64,000 nt of DNA, from NCBI RefSeq assembly GCF_029784135.1, contig NC_073745.1, positions 41,992,420 through 42,056,419 on the forward strand, in the 5' to 3' direction. The position numbers and the translations under genes were made by a program. Source of the stretch: Toxorhynchites rutilus septentrionalis (lineage: Eukaryota > Arthropoda > Insecta > Diptera > Culicidae). This document shows, one piece after another, positions 1 through 12,400 of the stretch (its first letter is position 1; each line of letters opens with the position of its first letter). Below the pieces are notes generated by a model, which saw only the letters and a list, made by a program, of their open reading frames with translations, searched no databases and was not told the origin of the DNA.

Positions 1-1400
1 ATTTGGTCTGCGTCGCCGATCAGGATTATAAAATTTATCAAACAGAGTATTCCTGATTGGCACCTATCTCGCTATAGCTTTCAGTCTACTTCTTCATCAA
101 TAAGCAGTAGGTAAGCTTGAAGCGGAGTACAAAAAAATGGGATATACCACAATAGTTCAGAATAATGAACGCAGTGGTTCGCATCCAACAGGGAAAAAAA
201 TGGCCATAAGATACTCAATATACATAACCTGGCTATAACATTATTACAACCTCCTACAAACATTGTTCTGGCAACGTGGCAACGAAGAATAGGATGTTAT
301 TTTTATCTATCATATATTTCTGTAGTCATTGTATTCAGTTTGATTTGACTTAGGCTTATATTTATGTAAATCTTAACTATTTAGACTTGTGTTTAAAAAT
401 TATACATAATGACTCTTTGTCTTCTTCTGCATAATTGAATAAACAGAAGAAAAGGGTAGTAATGACTTTGATGGTATTTTTGTGTACATTTATGAACAGA
501 ATGTGGTTCCGGATTCTACCATGTTATCTCATCTAATCCATTTGAAAAATACAAGTTCATACAGGAAACCGGGTTTTTCAGGGCTTCCATTTAATGTATC
601 AAAAGAGAAAAAAATACAGATATTGAACAATGGAAAAACTCAATTCAAATGCAATTACTACACACAATCACAGTCCTATGTCAAGATCCCGTCCGTGCTC
701 CTAGACCCATCAACTTTTTTTACAAGAGCAGCAATTTTTGGCAAACTGTTCTTCGTATAACCTCCGATTTCGGACGCTGTCCAAGCAAAGACGCACTCTC
801 GGAGAAAACTCTGTTCCGCGATCTTCATCGTAAACAACCGAAAACACACTTAGCACGAATAACGCCCTCAAAGAGGAGAACAAAACCACACACAGCTGTT
901 TGTCTCTCTCCCTAGCGCGTGTGGTGGGAATCGTGATATTAATTCTCGCTACTTATGACTCAACCTTTCGTTGAAAGATGCCAATGATACAGCTTGTGCT
1001 CATCGAATTGTGCCGACCAATACAAGTCCCTAATGTAGCGACGAGGCACAATTTTCAGATTCCAATTTCAATAGCATCGTGTATCGGCGAAAAAAAAAGA
1101 AGCAGCGCAATAAATTCTGCTCCCACTGTGGCAAACCGTCCAGGAGTCTTCGTAGCTTCGTGTCTGCTTGCTACACAAACGATCGTGGGATCGATCCCAG
1201 GATCATCAATCCTTGGAAGAATTGTCTTTCTCAAATGTACTCTCAGGTGAGCCAATACGTGAAATCCACTCTGCGGTCATGTAGCTGCGGATAATCGTAT
1301 TCCATCCAAATTGTCGAGAAATGCAATATTTCAGACGTTTGTGATCAAATTCTCTCTCCCTCTCGCTCAGGTTAACATCCCCTCTTCCGTTTCCCATCAT
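1..1400. other. unassigned AT-rich stretch
   Basis: I see no gene here. All open frames are short and lack convincing splice sites. Around 670-700 there is a block (CAGTCCTATGTCAAG followed by a CCGTCC run) that recurs near 27,440 and resembles the end of the TTGACGTAGGACTAC repeat family described elsewhere in this window. At about 1,180-1,205 there is a self-complementary stretch (GGGATCGATCCC). Confidence 0.4.
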
Positions 1401-1406
1401 TCTGTC

Positions 1407-1528
1407 TTTATATACCGCCCTTCCAATCCGCTTACTGTCAAAACAGTTGTACCTTGTACCACAGACTCGTCTTGTATCCGTCTATAAACATAATAATGGC
1501 AGATAGTGAAACCGTCGAAAGCCGCTGA
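1407..1528 (+). promoter_or_regulatory. TATA-type promoter-like block with tiny ORF
   Basis: A good TATA element (TTTATATACC) lies at 1,407-1,416, and an ATG in a reasonable context (ATAATAATGG) follows about 85 bp downstream at 1,496. The ORF it opens has only ten codons (MADSETVESR) before a stop. The spacing is right for a TATA promoter with a short leader. The start peptide faintly recalls histone H1 N-termini, but nothing beyond ten residues supports that. It may be a relic of a promoter carried by a repeat. Confidence 0.25.
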
Positions 1529-2379
1529 ATGTGTGTTTACATCAAGCTCCTGCTGCGGCTTGTCATTGTGAAAATCGCGCGGTAGAGCTCTCTAGTGTGT
1601 TTCCACGCTAACTCTGCAATGGCCTCTCAAAAGAAGAGAAGGGAGAAATAACTAAAACACCGACCTTACTCCAGGTACACTCACGTCTCAGAAATGTCAT
1701 TTGCGATTATAAATATATTCTCGCTTCAGTCCGCAGCAGTCAATACAGAAGCTGAATAAGAGCTTTTATAATACAAGTTATCGTACGAATCGGTTAGAAA
1801 CGAACGCAAATTGATTGGAAAATGACATGCGAATGGGGTTTCGCGTGTAGTGCCCAACTTGCAAAAAAAAAAAAAAATCAATAAAGGTCAAACTTCGTTT
1901 GTATACATCTTATACATGAGCTGGATTTGTTTAAATTTGAAGACAAACTTCTCATGAAACAGTAGTACAATCCATCCGTAATTGAAATTGATAAAAAGTA
2001 TAGAAGAAACGTCATAAATAAACTCTTCAACGGACGAATTTGCTTGTTATAACGCTATTTTGAGAACCCTAAGGGCAAAAAATAATGGCTTTCACCTGGT
2101 GAAGCCGACCAATCCACTGCGAAGCCAACTCGTTTCGGACGAAAGATTATTTTTTGTGTGGAGGATATGATGTACCATGAGTTTGCCTCGTTCGCTCTCA
2201 GAGGAGAAATAAGAATAAGAAATAGGAGTGTCCACACACATATTGTTCAATCAATCGCCGCTATCGCAGCAATTGGTAATGAACATTTTACCTAATTATC
2301 AAACGGTATGCGTAGAAGTGAGCTAAAGATATGAGGGCATACCTTCCAATGCCATCTTGAATAACTGAGCAGAAGCGCT
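1529..2379. other. unassigned sequence
   Basis: No gene is supported. A minus-strand open frame at 2,055-2,237 begins at a GTG and is not convincing. A poly-A run lies near 1,864. Confidence 0.35.
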
Positions 2380-2955
2380 GTGTTCGTTCCCGTTAGGGAA
2401 ACACATTCCGTAGTGCCAACATGGACGCGAGTACAGAAGCCATATTGCCATATTCTACCATATTGGCTTTAAACTTGAAAATTCATTCGTCTCTAGTATC
2501 TGTAATGCCGACTTTCACTGGCTCCTTGATTTTAATGTCCATGTTAGGAAAACACATGTGGGGACAGAAGTGCCCCCTGTATTTTTAATACCAATTATTA
2601 CCCCAGGATTCTTGGTATTGAAGTGTGTCTGTGTTAGGTATTCCTCTGTTACTCTGGTTGCTTCTTTTGATCGTCACCATTTGAGGAGCACAAATCGAGC
2701 CAATCAAAACGTCAGATTTAGCGCGTTAAGATAATGCTTAACATTTCACAATTATTCAATTGCTTATCTCAATAAAAATAAAATTTTATTCATTGTGATA
2801 GGTATGTAGAAATATTTTCTTTCAATTGATGCAAACATCTTTGCGATCTACCGAGAAACACTCGAGTTATAAGCGTTCGAAATATTTGATTTTTACCTAC
2901 ATCTTCAGTGTTGAAATATTCATTTTACCTCTTATGTTGTAACTGGATTTATTCG
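2380..2955 (+). repeat. fragment of the TTGACGT-ended repeat family
   Basis: This block matches, in order, segments found again at about 7,300-7,560 and 30,650-30,910. Shared words are a GAGGAGCACAAA motif, a TTTCAATTGATGCAAACATC block, and CTCGAGTTATAAGCGTTC followed by a TTCATTTTACC stretch. It also holds one degenerate copy of the minisatellite seen at 30.1-30.65 kb (around 2,500-2,600). The terminal GACGTAGTCCTACGTC motif that closes other copies is missing here, so this copy is truncated at its right end. Confidence 0.5.
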
Positions 2956-4070
2956 GCAGATGTAAATCGTGTTTGAATTCAGTGTATTTTCAATTGATAT
3001 AATAATATTTAATTCAATAAACTAATTGTTCGCGTGTACACACGCGGATTTCTTTTGTTCGTTCTATCTCTCTTATTCGAAAGCAGTTCGCGTTGTCGGT
3101 AGAGCTATGAGGGCAGGGCGGGTCTGCAACGAAAAGAGAGAATTTCACGGTGACACAACGTTCACCCGTCAAGTACAGGAACTGATTGCACCTAATCGCT
3201 CCTCGCACGCTCGGTGAGGACGCTGATTCAGGTCACAATTAGGTTCAGGCTTACCTCCACCAACCGCTCCCGTCGGTTCAGGATACGTCTTGAAGGAAGC
3301 TGCTTCCACTTGTGAGGATTCGATGACTCTTTGGTGGTTATCCTCACGGTCCACCCACGACCTCTTCCGGTTGGCTCGTTTGACTGCGGCGATCAACGGA
3401 TGCCTCTACCTAGTACACTTCCACTCGCGGAACTACAATGAAGAAGGCAAATTTCGACAAACTAATCAAATGAGGATGTCGATTAACGTGTTGATTCGCT
3501 CACGGCTCAATCCAGAAGAACTAGTCACTCGTCGCGTATCCACCATCAGGACTCTTCGTCCCGTCATGGCTGTCGTTTAGGGCTTTCCGCCGAGGAGAGC
3601 CATTTCACAAATGACAGCTGATGTAGGGATAGGACTGTGAACTTTAAGTTAGGGAATGTATGAATAAGAAAATGGATCGGTAACAGTGGGATTTGGCTTA
3701 CCATCACCGTCATGATTACTTCCTCGTTATCCTCATGAATTGTGTTCCTAGCGACAGGATACAACAGTCCAAGTAAATGACGTGCTAATAATCACGGCAC
3801 CGATTCTGCTCTCTCAGAATCGTTACAATGTATTCCTGTTGTTGAGTAAGTCTCCTTAAACAAGGAAAAAATGAAGAACAAGAACTGCGAAATCTGTGGG
3901 ACTCCGTAGCGTGGTATGCCTCTAAATTTAAAAAATAATCGAACATTGCATTGCGATCGAGCGAAAGAATATAATTTACATATACCAGTGGTAATTTTGT
4001 TCTTGATCGCAAAACATTAGACCCGTGTTTTTATTTATTTTTTCATTGGAGTGCCCATTTCCATTTCCGC
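2956..4070. other. unassigned, higher-complexity stretch
   Basis: The part from 3,030 to 3,600 is less AT-rich than its surroundings and has two open frames. One is on minus at 3,255-3,404 and ends at a possible donor (GAG|GTAAGC). One is on plus at 3,290-3,580. Neither has a matching acceptor or ATG start and I recognise neither. It could be an exon, a conserved regulatory block or a decayed repeat. Confidence 0.3.
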
Positions 4071-4074
4071 CCAT

Positions 4075-4560
4075 TTTAGGGCGGTCCAAAAAATCAATTT
4101 TTCCACTTTTTCACAAAAATGACTTTTCTCAAAAATTCATAACTTTTGAATCACTGAATCGATTTAGATGATCGACATATCAAATTGAGCTAATGACCTT
4201 TGTTAAACAATATTTATCTTGCGAAAAAAATAAATTTTATTTTAGTAATTATTCATTGTAGTCGTTTTTTATTGTTTTCATGGCTTTGGACTAGAAGGCG
4301 CTATTTTTTTATATTTCTTGAAAGCTGAGGATTTTTCACATAACATATCTCGGTAACAGAGATGCTATTTTTTTCGTTTTTGAGATATGATTTTTCAAAG
4401 TTCACCGGTGGTTCGAAAAATTATTTTGCCCCCTTTGTCCAAAAATGACTTTCTGCAAAAAATCATAACATTTGAACTACTGAACCGATTTAGATGATCG
4501 ATATTTTGAAGCCAATAAGCTAACCTTCTTTGAAAAAATATCACAATTGCGGGAAGATTG
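4075..4560 (+). repeat. two diverged tandem copies of a 330-bp repeat
   Basis: The block around 4,090-4,230 recurs around 4,420-4,550. Both share a CAAAAATGACTTT word, a TCATAAC-TTTGAA segment, and then GATTTAGATGATCGA. The wording (bodies of short A- and T-runs around an ATTCATAACTTTTGAA core) is like foldback MITE families elsewhere in the window, but no clear terminal repeats are visible. Confidence 0.55.
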
Positions 4561-5643
4561 AATTCTAGTCGCATAGGTCTAGTTTAGTCACATGGGAATA
4601 TTGATCGAAGACTTACAAGTAGCCGAAGACGAAATAAAACCGGCATCATCATCAATGAGGATTTCGATGCCGGCCAGTATATCATTCTGGGGACGGATAT
4701 ATTTCTGCCCAACCTCGCATTTCCTGTCGTAAAATGAGGACTTGCTCTTCGACCACTATTTTGTGATACTGGATCTGGGTGCTTCCACCGAAACGATCGT
4801 CAATCATCCCAGATGAAATTACCGTCGAGCCAACTGGGCTGAGTTCCAGCAACTGGGTCGATGACGTTCAATTTAGATAGACCATTCCCAGGTGTAGATA
4901 GACTAGGCGCTGGAAACCCTCTGAACATTTTTTGGTCATCAGTAAAAGAGCTCAAAATGAACCAATACCTCCGCAGACCTCGTCATGGGATTCAGTTGAA
5001 ACTATATTTTGAATTATACATATGGAAAAGGTGAATGCGCTGAGGTAGGATTTTGTGTTATCACACAATTTTGGTCAGAAGATCTTCAGTCAACATGAGC
5101 AACACGTTACTGAAGGAGTTACTTGGGTTGATCACTCAAACAGCTTAGTTCCAGAAGAGTTAAGAATCACGCCAGATGAGTTTGTTAGATCTGGTTAAAG
5201 GATTTAGGAATATAAAAATCCCAGGTTTTTAACGCAAATTTTAACACCGTGGTCAAGCACTTCTTAAGCCACGGCTCATTTGATTTTGTAGCCAAAATTG
5301 TTAATCGATGTTGGGAGATTATTCATTAAATCACAATTCAATGCAATCACAAACAAAATTTACCCACGTGGGAGAACTGTTAGCAGCGTCATTGGTAATC
5401 ACGCGCACTGCGGTGGGATTTTTTGAGTTCAATTCCCATTTGGAGGGAATTCCGACTTGTGCTGGAGAACCCTTGACTTTAACGAAATGCCAAGTACTAG
5501 TGAGAATGACGCAACTAAACTGAGACGACCGCGTTTTCCTGATGGAACATCTTACTGTTTCAGTAGAAGAAGAATGCAAAATCATCTGTTGAACTTTCCA
5601 AACGAATTGCGCTAATTAGTTTTTTACAGTCCCGCTCAAAAAA
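4561..5643. other. unassigned sequence
   Basis: No gene or recognisable mobile element could be identified. Open frames at 5,308-5,585 overlap on both strands and look like chance. Confidence 0.35.
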
Positions 5644-5820
5644 GACGGGTGGGTAATGTCGGGGACATAACCGGAGTGACGTAGGACTATACAAAGGGGA
5701 CAGCTTTTGTTAAATATATATTTTAAATATATTGTTTTATTTTCTTCTCCTACGTGAATACCTGCCTATCTACCTGAAAAATGGATTAGTTTACTATTTA
5801 CTCTTTATGAATATGTTGAT

Positions 5821-5836
5821 GGTTCTGAAAAGAACC
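5821..5836 (-). promoter_or_regulatory. histone-type mRNA 3' stem-loop (decayed copy 1)
   Basis: On the minus strand this reads GGTTCTTTTCAGAACC, which is a six-base-pair stem with a four-base loop. It is preceded by AAA and followed by AT, very close to the metazoan replication-dependent histone stem-loop, whose usual form is GGYYCTTTTCAGRRCC. It lies downstream of a block related to the H2A pseudogene copy, so it seems to be a second histone-derived 3' end in the same repeat. Confidence 0.6.
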
Positions 5837-6369
5837 TTTGGTGTTGTGTTTTTGTTATCACTCGATATTCCCATCTTGTTCGGTTAAACCTTCCTGTTTA
5901 GCTATTGCGTTTGCCACTCGCCACAGCTTTCACAGTTGGAAAATTTCTTCCCATCCAGCTTGTGACATATTTTACAGTAAATTACATTCAATGGCACGTC
6001 GCATTACCACCACTCAGTATCGGATTGGAGGTAATTTCAACCTGTAATTGAACATTTGGATGACAGTGGTACAGTGTCGACTTTCAATGTGGGGTCATAA
6101 TTTGGACCCCGAACTCTATGTTTACAAAAATGTCCAACTAAATATGTCGCATTACAGGTCCGTCCAATTAGCTAAATGTCGAGATAAGTGTAAATTACTG
6201 TACTTTCAATCTAGAAGCAATTTAAGAATTGGTGAAAATCAATAAGCTCAGAACAACTTCCAAATTCACATACTCATCATATCCTGGCAAACAAATTATG
6301 AAAAAATCAATTTGTGTTTTATTATTATTTTGGATATTGTTTTAGAAAGCATTGTACTGTATTTCCTAA

Positions 6370-6851
6370 ACTCTTTTTTGGAAGGTTTAATGGCCCTGAA
6401 AAGCGCCTTGTTTTATGGAATGGTTCCAATTTAGAAAACTTAGTACTCGTGGTTTTGAAAAAAAACCATTTCGAACGCCCTCGATGCCGCCTTGTTCTGG
6501 ATTTGCCACCAAAGCAGTTTGTATAAAGAACAAACTTTTTTCTTCTGGTACCTGATGCCGTTTTGCGATTGCGTTTGCCACTCGCCACTCGCTGCAACTG
6601 CCTGTTGTCTTGATGTCCACCGAACCGAATGTGTTCTGTTCCAAATGCGGGTTTTCTTATCGTCGCGAGCAGCTTTGCCAGCTAACTCAATCACTTCGGC
6701 GGCCGGAACTATATAACGCCGGCTAGGTGGACTGGTGCACTGGTACTAACGCGCTCGGCCTAGCTACCCTTGCGGGGAACTCCAGATCAACACGGTTCGA
6801 GCGGGATTTTGCCTTTCCCTTCACTTTTCCTCCTTTACCATGTCCAGACAT
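6370..6851 (-). pseudogene. histone H2A pseudogene inside a repeat
   Basis: Reading leftward from an ATG at 6,849-6,851, the first residues are MSGHGKGGKVKGKAKSRSNR, matching the very conserved H2A N-terminus. The reading then decays. ERVSTSAPVHLAGVI recalls the H2A segment ERVGAGAPVYLAAVM and is followed by stops. After a frame change, EVIELAGKAARDDKKTRI matches the H2A alpha-2/alpha-3 region. Beyond that the match is lost. A histone 3' stem-loop follows at 6,392-6,407. The copy cannot encode a working histone because it has stop codons and at least one frameshift. It sits inside a repeat with inverted ends, suggesting a captured or co-amplified piece of a histone cluster. That origin is inference. 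Confidence 0.75.
6392..6407 (-). promoter_or_regulatory. histone-type mRNA 3' stem-loop (decayed copy 2)
   Basis: The minus strand reads GGCGCTTTTCAGGGCC, with one mispaired stem position relative to the histone consensus. It lies downstream of the H2A pseudogene in the correct orientation, where a histone processing signal would be expected. Confidence 0.6.
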
Positions 6852-7596
6852 GGCTGCTTGGGTTGGTTTGTTGATGTGTTGTGATGCAAACCGATGTGGT
6901 GTACGGTTCGAATGAGAATGATCGTTACGGAAGGAAGGAAGGTCTTGTATTATAGAGACTTTAAACTTTTGCAGTTTATTCGTCTCTAGCCTTGAGAAAG
7001 GCCCTTTGAAAACTCTACTCTACTCTATTACTCTACTCCAGCGCTACCACCCCTGCCCTCTTGCCTTGAGAAAGGCACTCGATCCCTCGCCGTCCAGCTC
7101 GCCCAGCAACGATGTTGTCCAGTCGGTGTCCACACAAAGAATGATCGTTACGGCAGCGGAGCGGGGATTTTTAAGCTGACTGGCTGGCTCGAGAATTACG
7201 CATGTGTGAGACTGCGACCAATGTTTCGTTCATTTTTTTCTTTTTCCTTTCCAATCGTGCTTCATTCTATTTCGCTGCTGCAATGGTTGCCCGTTTTGGT
7301 CGGTACGATTTGAGGAGCACAAAATGGACCAATCAAAAATGGGCACATAGTGCATTTTGACAATGCTTGATATTTCACAATTATTCAATTATTTATCTCA
7401 AGAAAAATGAAATGTAATTCGTTATGCTAGATGCGTAGATATATTTCCTATCAATTGATGCAAAAACCTTTGCGATCTATTGAGAAATGCTCGAGTTATA
7501 AGCGTTCCAAATCTTGCATTTTTTTCTACTTGTTCAGTGCCTAGATCTCCATTTCACCCCCTATATCTTCCGGTTAGACGTAGTCCTACGTCAAAA

Positions 7597-9400
7597 CGAA
7601 AGTCATACTTTGACCGGCAGCGAAACGCCAATACAATAACGATTCCCGGTACATTAGCCATGAAATTTGTTTCAATTAACCGAACAGCTGCACGCTGCAA
7701 ATCACGATTTCAAGGGAACACATTTTACCGACGCGTTTTTTTTTCTGCTCTCGTTTGGTTGAAACAATTTCCTCATACCGATCGAAAATCTATCGGTGTT
7801 CTGATATTAATTGTAGATGACTCATGATTCAACGCCAAACGTCGACCACCATTACGCGTCGTGACCGACAATAATTCGATAATCGACATTTCGCAGAATA
7901 CCGTGATCCAATTTGTGCTTATCACTCGAAAACTCATCAATTAGCCGGGATCATCCAATATTTGTCGGTTCACGTGTCGGATTTGTTTTCTCTTCCTAGA
8001 TATCGGTTTGTGAGCCTCCAATTGAAACGCATTTCATCATATAGCAGTGGTTCGATCTGAAAACCCACGTGAAGCCGTTCAAAAATTTTAACTGTGTGAA
8101 AATCATTTCTCAACATTAGCACAGCCACCCATTCAATTTGATGGTAATTGTTCCTACTCGTGGGAATGGTAAAACATATTTATTATTCGCTCTACTCGCA
8201 AAACTATTCCATTCGGACGTGTGGGAGTCCTTCGCCCAATTTTTAATTTGACGCGAAATAATGATATATTTTGTAGTCGCTTGACAGCATCAACTATATA
8301 CGGTAACCATCATCATCATCATCATCAAACATCATCATCAAACATCGAGTATCCACTTTCAATGTGTAATCTATAACATCAACTTTAACCACCACTGTGA
8401 TCCGATGTAATTACAAATGAAGTACAATTTGCCTAATTGAACGAATCACTCTCACAGTGCAGTGGTACGCATCAGCTTCACATTAATAGCCAACATAGTT
8501 ACCACTTGATCACGCTTCCGTTGATTGCCTCATAACGGTTGCATAAGCGTTTCTCATGCTCCGTTCGATTCCTCTCGACGGTGTGGCTGATTCTTGAATC
8601 TGGTAGAATTGTCGTGTCATATTTTATCACAAAGTTAACTATCACAAAGCGAATAAAACATAAAGTGTAATCATCCGTTTCTCACACTCACAGTGCCAAG
8701 CTCGCTGCAGCGAAACAGACACGGAAATGCATCCGATGAATAATGCTATGATCCATAAGCTGTTGATTGAACTGTGTCGTGAAGTTATCACTCTTCAATG
8801 CACCCATCAGTAAGTGTTGGAAGAGAGGAAACGGTTATTGATTGGTACTGTCCTTTTATCTTGAAGAAAGACAGCTATACTCATCCGGAGGACGTTCAGT
8901 CGTCCTTGGTCTGGTGTGTAGATACTGTTGAAAATAGAACTTGACCTATATAAGAATCATGAAAAACACGTGGAAGGAACACGAGTAGGTTTGGATGTAT
9001 GTTACTACACTTCATTGAACTTTTAGAGAAACTAATAGATAATCTACGATTGCGAAGTAACTGTTATCCACCAGGAACATATTTGTCAATGATTTGTTGT
9101 GATTTTTATTTGTATTTTGACTATTTCTATTACCTATTTGATCTGCTTTACTGAAGGTGAATTCATCGCCATATAAATTAACCCAGCACCATGAGCAATT
9201 CCATTTGAATTCGAAGGTCGAATGTTTTTTTAATATTTTGATTCGGCTCAAGTTTTACAGACACATTCTTTATTATCAAAAGAACAATTTACATCATCGG
9301 TTTCCATTTTGACTTTTGAGAGGGGCCTAAACAAAAATTGCTTGAAAATTTTCGAAAAATCTATTTAACTCAGAAACAGATCGTCCGATTGGTTTGATGT
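7597..9400. other. unassigned sequence with a CAT microsatellite
   Basis: No gene is supported. A CAT/ATC simple repeat lies at about 8,307-8,345. The stretch around 7,800-7,925 shares scattered words (GATATTAATT, ATGACTCA, TTGTGCT) with 930-1,010, a weak similarity that may reflect an old duplicated repeat. Confidence 0.35.
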
Positions 9401-9406
9401 CTTCCG

Positions 9407-12400
9407 TAGAGCAATTCCAAATGATATCGACAAATGACAAAACATGAGTGTTTTTGATTCGAATGAAAGTTTGTATTCTGTTTGGGTTGGAGTAAATATG
9501 GGTTTTCCACAGCATATGGGAATTTTTTGACTCAAGTGTAACTTTTGAAAAGAGCGTATTGATTTAAGTAAGAGAAATCTTTGATAATTTATATCTCAAA
9601 GACTATGAGTCGTACCCAAATAATGTCTCATAAAGAGTTATAGAGTATTGATGTCCAAACGTGAAAAAATATACACTGAGAAAAAAAATAGTACTCTTTT
9701 TTTATTTGCAAAAAAAAACTTTAATTTGCAATATCTAAAATACATATTTTTTAATTTTTTGTTTTCAATTGCTTGATATAAAATAGAAGTCATGTAGAAA
9801 ATTTAAAAAATGGGTACAAGATGGTAAAACTATTCCTGACGAACTCTGCCGAACATTGAATTTTTGTATGTTAACAATCTTTTTCAGCCACAAATTATGA
9901 ATCCTGATGTGATTTAAAATAAAAAAGCTATTTATCAATCTTCTTTTAAATGCAGCCATTCTCGAGATATTTGAAAACACATTTATAATTTATAGTCTTT
10001 TTTACATTTATTTTTTAAAATTATTTTTTAAATTTTTAGTTACGTTGAAAAACATTTGAAGAAATGTGGGTTAATACAAAACGTAGCGATAATGTTTTTC
10101 AACGTAACTTCTAAACGTATAGTTTTACCATAATGATGTATTTGGAAAAGTTGTTGAAAATTATAAACAAATTCATAAAATGCATGAACATGGCGGTATA
10201 ACAAGTCAAACATATTAAAAGAGCCTATTTACTATAAAAAAGACAATAAAGTAGAAATATTTTTTTTAAATATCTTGAGAATGGCTGCATTTAGAAGGAT
10301 ATTGATGAAGAGCTTTTTCATTTTGAATCACATCAGGATTGATAATTTGTGGCTAAAAAGCATTGTTAACATACAAAAATTCGAAGTTTCGAAAATTCAT
10401 AAAAATTCGATGTTCCACAAATTCGTCAAAAATAGTTTTACCATCTTCTACCTATTTTCAAATTTTCTAAATGACTTCTATATTATATGAAAAAAATTAA
10501 AAAACATATATAAATTTAACAAAAAATAAAATTGAAAAAGACAATAAATTAGAAATGTTTTTTAAAATATCTCGAGAATGGCTGCATTTAGAAGGAGAAT
10601 GATGAAGAGCTTTTTTATTTGAATTCACATCAGGATTCATAAGTGGTTAAAAATGATTGTTAACATACAAAAATTCGAAGTTTCGAAAATTCATAAAAAT
10701 TCGATGTTCCACAAAATTTTTCAAAAATATTTTTACCATCTTGTACCCATTTTCAGAATCTTTCACATGACTTCTATTTTATATGAAAAAAAATTTAAAA
10801 AATTAAAAAATATGTATTTTATTATGTATATTTTTTTCACGTATTAACATCAATACTTTATAACTCTTTCTAAGACACTATTTCGATGCGTCTCATAGTT
10901 TTTGAGATATATAATATCAAAGATTTCTCTTACTATAAATCGATACCACTTTTTCAAAAGTTACACTTGAGTCAAAAAATTCCCAAATGCTGTGGAAAAC
11001 TCAAATTTCCTCCAACCCAAGCGGAATACAAACTTTCGTTCAATTCAAAAATACAAGTTTTAAAAATCGGCATTTTCAGTTCGATTTCATTTGAAATTGC
11101 ACCGCAATGTTTTAGATTATTATTGGGACTATAGTGCAATTCCAAATGAAATCGACAAATGACAAATGAAATTATAAACAAATTCATAGAATTTCATGAA
11201 CATGACGGTAGAACACGGCAAACATATTAAAAGGGATTATTTACTATAAAAAAGTCAATAAATTAGAAATATTTTTTTAAATATTTCGAAAATGGCTACA
11301 TTTAGAAGGAGATTGATAATAACCTTTTTTGTTTTAAATCACATCAGGATTCATAATTTGTGGCTAAAAATGATTGTTAACATACAAAAATTTGAAGTTT
11401 CGTAAATTCCCAAAAATTCGGTGTTCCACAAAGTTTGTCAAAAATAGTTTTACCATCTTGAGCCCATTTTTTAAATATTCTGCATGACTTCTATTTTGTA
11501 TGAAAAAATTTTAAAAAAAATTAAAAAATATGTATTTTGGATATTGCAAATTGAATTTTTATTTTGTAAATATAAAAAGAGTACTAATTTTTTTCTCAGT
11601 GTACATTTTTTTCATATTCAACCATCAATTCTCTATAACTCTTTCTAAGACACTATTTCGGTACGACTCATAGTTTTTGAGATATGAATTATCAAAGATT
11701 TCTCTTATTCAAATCGATACGCCCTTTTCAAAAGTTACGCTTGAATCAAAAAATTCCCAATTGCTGTGAAAAACTCATATTTCCTCCAACCCAAACGGAA
11801 TACACACTTTCATTGGAATCATAAATACAAGTTTTTGAAATTTGCATTTTTAGGACGATTTTATTTGGGATTGCTGTATAGTGCAATTCCAAATGAAATC
11901 GTCCTAAAAATGAAGATTTTTAAAACATGTATTTTTAATTCGGATGAAAGTTTGTATTCCGTTTGGATTGTAGGAAATATGAGTTTTCCACAGCATTCGG
12001 GAATTTTTTGACTCAAGTGTAACTTTTGAAAAGGTCGTATCGATTTTAGTAAGAGAAATATTTGATAACTTTTGCCGTCTCAACGTATGCATTAATTAGC
12101 GTCATTTATTAATACTTAGTTGAGATTTCTTAAGCCGAATAACACGCCTTGAATGTATTCCGAGAGGCCATCTTCTACCTATTACCTTGAATACGCGTGA
12201 CCACAGTGCAAGTCGAAGGAAATTTCTTTGACGAAAAACACCCGGCATGACAATGTGAGACGCTAACCACTCGGCCACGGGTGCACTATTTGATAATTTA
12301 TGTCTCAAGAACTATGAGTCGTACCAAAATAGTGTCTCGGAAAGAGTTATGGAGCATTGATATGTAAACGTGTAAAAAATATACTCTGAAAAAAAAAAAT

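Larger units (their letters stand above)
5644..7596. mobile_element. composite repeat with TTGACGT-type inverted ends and histone cargo
   Basis: The left end reads GTGACGTAGGACTAT (about 5,676) and the right end reads GACGTAGTCCTACGTC (about 7,577), so the two ends are inverted copies of a 14-15 bp motif. The same pair of ends bounds three other blocks in this window (about 23.1-24.4, 29.7-30.9 and 61.45-63.09 kb). The last 300 bp of this copy match the last 300 bp of the 29.7-30.9 kb copy. The middle of this copy holds a decayed histone H2A gene and two histone-type 3' stem-loops on the minus strand. No transposase frame is visible, so it is probably non-autonomous. Treating the inverted motif as the element's true terminus is inference, because no target-site duplication is clear. 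Confidence 0.55.

Noticed and set aside
3255..3404. Possible exon on the minus strand ending at a GAG|GTAAGC donor
   Set aside because: The frame runs into a TAG exactly where the nearest good acceptor would be, no ATG is available, and I do not recognise the peptide.
7480..7827. 115-codon open frame on plus
   Set aside because: It crosses the end of a mobile repeat whose other copies do not keep the frame, so it is not coding.
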